This document shows positions 5,860-8,643 of a DNA stretch of 8,643 nt, piece by piece (positions within the stretch are counted from its first letter, which is position 1; the number at the start of each line of letters is the position of its first letter). Source of the DNA: Chloroflexota bacterium (lineage in GTDB: Bacteria > Chloroflexota > UBA6077 > CF-72); contig JAFAPL010000780.1 in NCBI GenBank assembly GCA_019247135.1, positions 1 through 8,643 of the forward strand, in the 5' to 3' direction. The notes beneath the pieces were generated by a model. It saw only the letters and a list, made by a program, of their open reading frames with translations, had not been told where the DNA came from and made no database searches. The position numbers and the translations under genes were made by a program.

Positions 5860-6819
5860 AACCTGATTGACGGCGTTCGGGGGTCGGCGTCCCTCCAGCA
5901 CCGCGGCCGCGTTCTCGAGCGCCATCCGCATCATCGCGCCGCGCGTGCCGCGCGTCGCACTCGCGATGTGCGGCATGATCAACGCACGCGGGTGCTCCCG
6001 CAGGCGGCGCGGCACATCCGGCTCCGTAGCTGTGACGTCCAGCCCGACGCCGGCGATTTGTCCGCTCTCCAGCGCATCGATCAGCGCCGCCTCGTCGATG
6101 ACCCCTCCGCGCGCGGTGTTGATGATGAACGATCCGCGTTTCATGCGCCCGATTGCATCGCGGCCGATCCGCTCGCGCGTTTCGTCGGTCAGTGGCACGT
6201 GCAGACTCAACACGTCCGCCGACTCGATCAGCTCGTCAAATGGGACCCAACGCGCGTCCAGGCTCTGTTCCTGGGCAGCGTCGATTCGATGTCGCCGGTG
6301 ATAGAGGATCCGCATCCCAAATGGCCTGGCACGGCGCGCAACGGCCTGTCCAATGCCGCCGAATCCGAACAAGCCAAGCGTCAATCCCCGCGGATCCGTT
6401 CCCCAGAAGGTGTCCTGGCGGTTGTCGTGCCAGTCACCGTGACGGACGTGCTCGGCGGCCTCGCCGACTCGACGTAACGTGCCGAGCATGAGCGCCATGG
6501 TCATGTCGGCGACGGTGTCGGTCAGCACGCCAGGCGTATTGGTGACCCAGATTCCGCGCCTGGTGGCGGCGGCGACGTCGATATGGTTGTAGCCAACTCC
6601 GACGTTCGCGACGACTTTGAGCTGTCCGGCTCGCTCGAACACCGGCTCGTCGACGCGGTCGATAGACGTAGGGATGATCGCCTTGACGCCTTCTACGCGT
6701 TCGAGCAGTTCCTTGTACGGCAAGAGCCCGCCGGGCGGGCCCTGGTCGATCTGAAACTGGCTAAAATCGGCCACCACCTCGTCGACGAACCGCAGAGTCG
6801 TAAGAATGTCGTACCCCAT
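5857..6819 (-). CDS. D-isomer-specific 2-hydroxyacid dehydrogenase (glyoxylate/hydroxypyruvate reductase-like)
   Basis: A 320-residue cytoplasmic dehydrogenase that interconverts a 2-oxoacid and a D-2-hydroxyacid. The catalytic domain includes VANVGVGYNHID (70-81). The Rossmann domain has the dinucleotide loop GFGGIG (152-157). The catalytic residues are all present: Arg237 in NTARGG, Glu266 in TATEP and His284 in MPHIAS. After beta strand 2 the sequence reads YHRRHR (173-178), basic where NAD-specific members carry Asp, so NADPH preference is likely; GyaR-type glyoxylate reductases are the closest comparison. The open frame runs to 7008, but ATG at 6819 gives the usual family length and is preceded by GAGG with a 4-base spacer. 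Longer versions would run through the divergent PAAR gene. First gene of an operon with the amidohydrolase. The exact substrate is unknown. Confidence 0.9.
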   Translation of the reverse strand: MGYDILTTLRFVDEVVADFSQFQIDQGPPGGLLPYKELLERVEGVKAIIPTSIDRVDEPVFERAGQLKVVANVGVGYNHIDVAAATRRGIWVTNTPGVLTDTVADMTMALMLGTLRRVGEAAEHVRHGDWHDNRQDTFWGTDPRGLTLGLFGFGGIGQAVARRARPFGMRILYHRRHRIDAAQEQSLDARWVPFDELIESADVLSLHVPLTDETRERIGRDAIGRMKRGSFIINTARGGVIDEAALIDALESGQIAGVGLDVTATEPDVPRRLREHPRALIMPHIASATRGTRGAMMRMALENAAAVLEGRRPPNAVNQV

Positions 6820-6881
6820 CAGACCTCGACCGACAGGGTACGCGCCCCGCACCACGTAACCGAGTTGAAACTGGCGTTGCT

Positions 6882-6887
6882 TAGACT
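6882..6887 (+). promoter_or_regulatory. Candidate -10 element for the PAAR gene, possibly leaderless
   Basis: TAGACT at 6882-6887 is the same hexamer as the proposed -10 of the symporter gene. Only six bases separate it from the GTG start at 6894, so transcription would begin at or next to the start codon. No Shine-Dalgarno precedes the GTG, which agrees with a leaderless mRNA. No good -35 is found at 16-18 bp (TTGAAA at 6865-6870 is too close). Weakly supported. Confidence 0.3.
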
Positions 6888-6893
6888 CGATAC

Positions 6894-7313
6894 GTGCCAA
6901 CCGGACCAGCAGCGGTGCTCGGCGATAATGCACCGGGCGTCTGCACACACATCGTGCTGGTGCCCTCGCCGCCCGGAGCACCAGTGCCGACGCCGCTCCC
7001 GCACCCATACACGGGCCAGATCCTGCAGGGGTGCGAAACCAGTGTGCTGATCGGCGGCAAGCCTGCCGCCGTTCTGGGCAGTGGACTGACCAACGTCCCG
7101 CCGCACATTCCCACCCCGCCCGGCACCGCGCCAGGGCCCGGCGCGGTGCCGCAAAACGACGGCAAGATCATCATGGGCAGCGCGACCGTCCTCATCGGCG
7201 GCAAACCAGCGGCTCGTGTCGGCGACAGCGCGTCGCCGTGTGTGAACAGCACGCCGCCCGGCATCGCGACCATCGTCGGTCCCGGCGTTCCGACCGTCAT
7301 CATCGGCGGCTAG
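6894..7313 (+). CDS. PAAR-domain spike-tip protein
   Basis: A 139-residue Gly/Pro-rich protein of the PAAR type, which caps the membrane-piercing spike of contractile injection machines (T6SS, eCIS, phage-like tails) and may carry effectors. PAAR-like motifs occur three times: PAAVLGD (5-11), PAAVLGS (57-63) and a literal PAAR at 105-108 (PAARVGD). The last two sit in near-identical VLIGGKPAA segments (51-59 and 99-107), and the protein ends PTVIIGG. This three-part pattern fits the pseudo-threefold cone of PAAR domains. Potential metal ligands are His19, His37, His71 and Cys116, with Cys17 and Cys47 also available. There is no signal peptide, transmembrane segment or C-terminal toxin domain, so it is a bare tip. 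The GTG start aligns with the family's MPPAA-like N-terminus. It is tail to tail with, and overlaps by 14 bp, the eCIS-type ATPase. Confidence 0.85.
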   Translation: MPTGPAAVLGDNAPGVCTHIVLVPSPPGAPVPTPLPHPYTGQILQGCETSVLIGGKPAAVLGSGLTNVPPHIPTPPGTAPGPGAVPQNDGKIIMGSATVLIGGKPAARVGDSASPCVNSTPPGIATIVGPGVPTVIIGG

Positions 7314-8643
7314 CCGGCGGCAGGTCCACCGGCAACTTGCCGACCTTTTCGTATTCGCGTCGAATCGCGTGCAGCAGGTGCCGATGCGCGATCGGTTCGC
7401 CTTCGTCCGCGGCGAGAAATGCCGCGGTCAGCGCGCTGTTGCGGATGTGTCCGCCGGTCAGCTTGAACGTTCGCGCCAGGTAGCCAAAATCGACGTCATC
7501 CGCACGCGGCGCGCTGTCGGGCAGAGAACGGCGCCAGATTTCGCGCCGCTCGTCCTCTTCCGGGAACGGAAACTCGACCACCGCGTCGAGTCGACGCAAA
7601 AACGCTTCGTCCAGGTTGCCCGTCAGATTGCTGGTCAGGATTGCCAGGCCACTGTAGGTTTCGAGACGCTGGAGCAAATACGCGACTTCGATGTTCGCGT
7701 AGCGATCGTGGGCATCGCGTACTTCCGATCGCTTGCCGAAAAGCGCATCCGCTTCGTCGAACAGGAGCACGACTTCGCCTTGCTCGGCCGCGTAGAAGAT
7801 CGCCTCCAGGTTCTTTTCGGTCTCGCCGATGTACTTGCTGACGATGGCCGACAGGTCCACGCGATACAGGTCGTACGTGAGCTCGGCCGCGATGATCTCC
7901 GCGGCCATGGTCTTGCCCGTGCCCGGCAGACCGACGAACAGTGCCGCGACACCGGGACGCGACAGCGCCGAATCGGCGTAGCCCCAGCTTTCGTACACCG
8001 TGGCGCGATGCCGAAAGCGCGCGCACAGTTCGCGTAACCGCAACACTCCATCGGCGGGCAGCACAATGTCCGCCCACGTGTGCTGCGTCTCCACCCGACG
8101 CGCTAACTCACCAAGAGCAGGACTGCTCACCGTCCGCGCGGCGTCCAGCGCATCCGAGAGTGACACCTGGGCCTCACCTCGGAGTGACGCGCGCCCGAGG
8201 GCACCTTGCGCGACTGCTCGCATAGGCTCGTCCCCAACCAGGCGGTAGCGTTTGCCCAGCTCGCCCGCTGTTTCGGGCGGGAAGCGCTCGTCCAGGTACG
8301 TGGTCCACAACCGACTTCGCGCGGCCGCGGACAGCTCGTCGACTTTGATGCTCAGGCTTTGCCGATTGGCCCAGCACGTCGACGGCTCCCAGCGAGCCGA
8401 GCCGAGCAAGAACGTGAGCGTCGGGTGATTTTCGAGCACCTGGCGCACAGACGCCATGTGCAAGGGCGCATCCGGCCGCCGGTCCATTGCCGTGTCGAGC
8501 CCGCGGAGCACGAGCGCCGCGCCACGCAGCAGCGCTTCACGGCTGGCGGCAACCAGTGCTTCCGAGCCCGGACCGCCACGCGTTGCGCGCCAGCCGTCCA
8601 GGTCGACGATCAGCAGGCGGGCGCCGACTGCGCTTGCCCATCC
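7300..8643 (-). CDS. AAA+ ATPase, contractile-injection-system type (Afp15-like), 5' end outside the window
   Basis: The visible 447 residues are open to the right edge, so the start lies beyond 8643. Numbering from the edge, residues about 1-120 ([35 protein letters not shown]) look like an AAA core whose nucleotide loop is not visible. A linker follows, with helical segments and [13 protein letters not shown] (195-207). The second, active AAA domain has Walker A GLPGTGKT (238-245), Walker [11 protein letters not shown] (291-300), sensor-1 Asn in LTSN (336-339), arginine-finger LRRLD (349-353) and sensor-2 GGHIRN (397-402). [20 protein letters not shown] and [15 protein letters not shown] match ATPases of eCIS clusters (Afp15/PVC15-like), which act late in particle assembly or cargo loading in ways not well understood. 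The adjacent PAAR gene supports this reading. A generic AAA+ role cannot be excluded, because no sheath, tube or baseplate gene is in view. Confidence 0.87.
   Translation of the reverse strand, partial: GWASAVGARLLIVDLDGWRATRGGPGSEALVAASREALLRGAALVLRGLDTAMDRRPDAPLHMASVRQVLENHPTLTFLLGSARWEPSTCWANRQSLSIKVDELSAAARSRLWTTYLDERFPPETAGELGKRYRLVGDEPMRAVAQGALGRASLRGEAQVSLSDALDAARTVSSPALGELARRVETQHTWADIVLPADGVLRLRELCARFRHRATVYESWGYADSALSRPGVAALFVGLPGTGKTMAAEIIAAELTYDLYRVDLSAIVSKYIGETEKNLEAIFYAAEQGEVVLLFDEADALFGKRSEVRDAHDRYANIEVAYLLQRLETYSGLAILTSNLTGNLDEAFLRRLDAVVEFPFPEEDERREIWRRSLPDSAPRADDVDFGYLARTFKLTGGHIRNSALTAAFLAADEGEPIAHRHLLHAIRREYEKVGKLPVDLPPASRR

Noticed and set aside
6820..7008. 63-residue N-terminal extension of the hydroxyacid dehydrogenase
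   Set aside because: It would lie almost wholly in the PAAR gene and the divergent spacer. The 320-residue form matches the family and has a GAGG ahead of its ATG.
6881..7303. 140-codon Gly/Pro-rich minus-strand frame opposite the PAAR gene
   Set aside because: Gly and Pro codons are complementary (GGN/NCC), so PAAR genes give look-alike antisense frames. The PAAR motifs and ligands are on the plus strand.
1..8643. tRNA, rRNA, riboswitch, insertion sequence or attachment site
   Set aside because: No such structure or transposase was recognised. Intergenic space totals only a few hundred bases and is accounted for.

Overview
The window is a high-GC bacterial segment with nine protein-coding loci packed on both strands. 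Nothing in it fixes the taxonomy. The GC-rich codon use, the mixed accessory catabolic genes and the contractile-injection-type ATPase fit a free-living environmental bacterium such as Chloroflexota, Actinomycetota or a similar soil lineage, and that is only a weak inference.

Layout, left to right. (1) 1-357 (+) is the DNA-binding end of an OmpR/KdpE-type response regulator, cut by an in-frame amber codon at 250-252. (2) 317-850 (-) is an SsuE/MsuE-like NAD(P)H:FMN reductase. (3) 898-2244 (+) is an NtaA/SnaA/DszA-type flavin-dependent monooxygenase, diverging from the reductase across 47 bp that contain an imperfect palindrome. These two look like the halves of a two-component flavin monooxygenase system. 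(4) 2211-3263 (-) is an Ldh_2-family hydroxyacid dehydrogenase of the YbiC/HcxB kind. (5) 3367-4743 (+) is a metabolite:H+ symporter of the MFS. (6) 4819-4874 is a four-copy 14-bp tandem repeat in the only roomy convergent gap. (7, 8) 5857-6819 and 4883-5845 (-) form a two-gene operon of a D-2-hydroxyacid dehydrogenase and an Amidohydro_2 decarboxylase/hydrolase, probably translationally coupled. (9) 6894-7313 (+) is a small PAAR spike-tip protein. (10) 7300-8643 (-, 5' end outside) is a two-domain AAA+ ATPase resembling those of extracellular contractile injection systems (eCIS).

Functionally, the left and middle parts read as a catabolic neighbourhood: flavin-dependent oxygenation, an organic-acid symporter, two hydroxyacid/ketoacid oxidoreductases and a metal-dependent decarboxylase-like enzyme. 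An organosulfur, aminopolycarboxylate or aromatic-acid substrate is plausible, but the sequence does not fix which. The right end looks like the margin of an eCIS or phage-tail-like locus continuing beyond 8643.

Structurally, the strand alternates at almost every gene. Three of the four convergent pairs overlap at their 3' ends (41, 34 and 14 bp). The strongest candidates for follow-up are the amber codon in the regulator, the palindrome in the divergent flavin-enzyme promoter, the 14-bp repeat, and the tail-to-tail PAAR/AAA+ pair.
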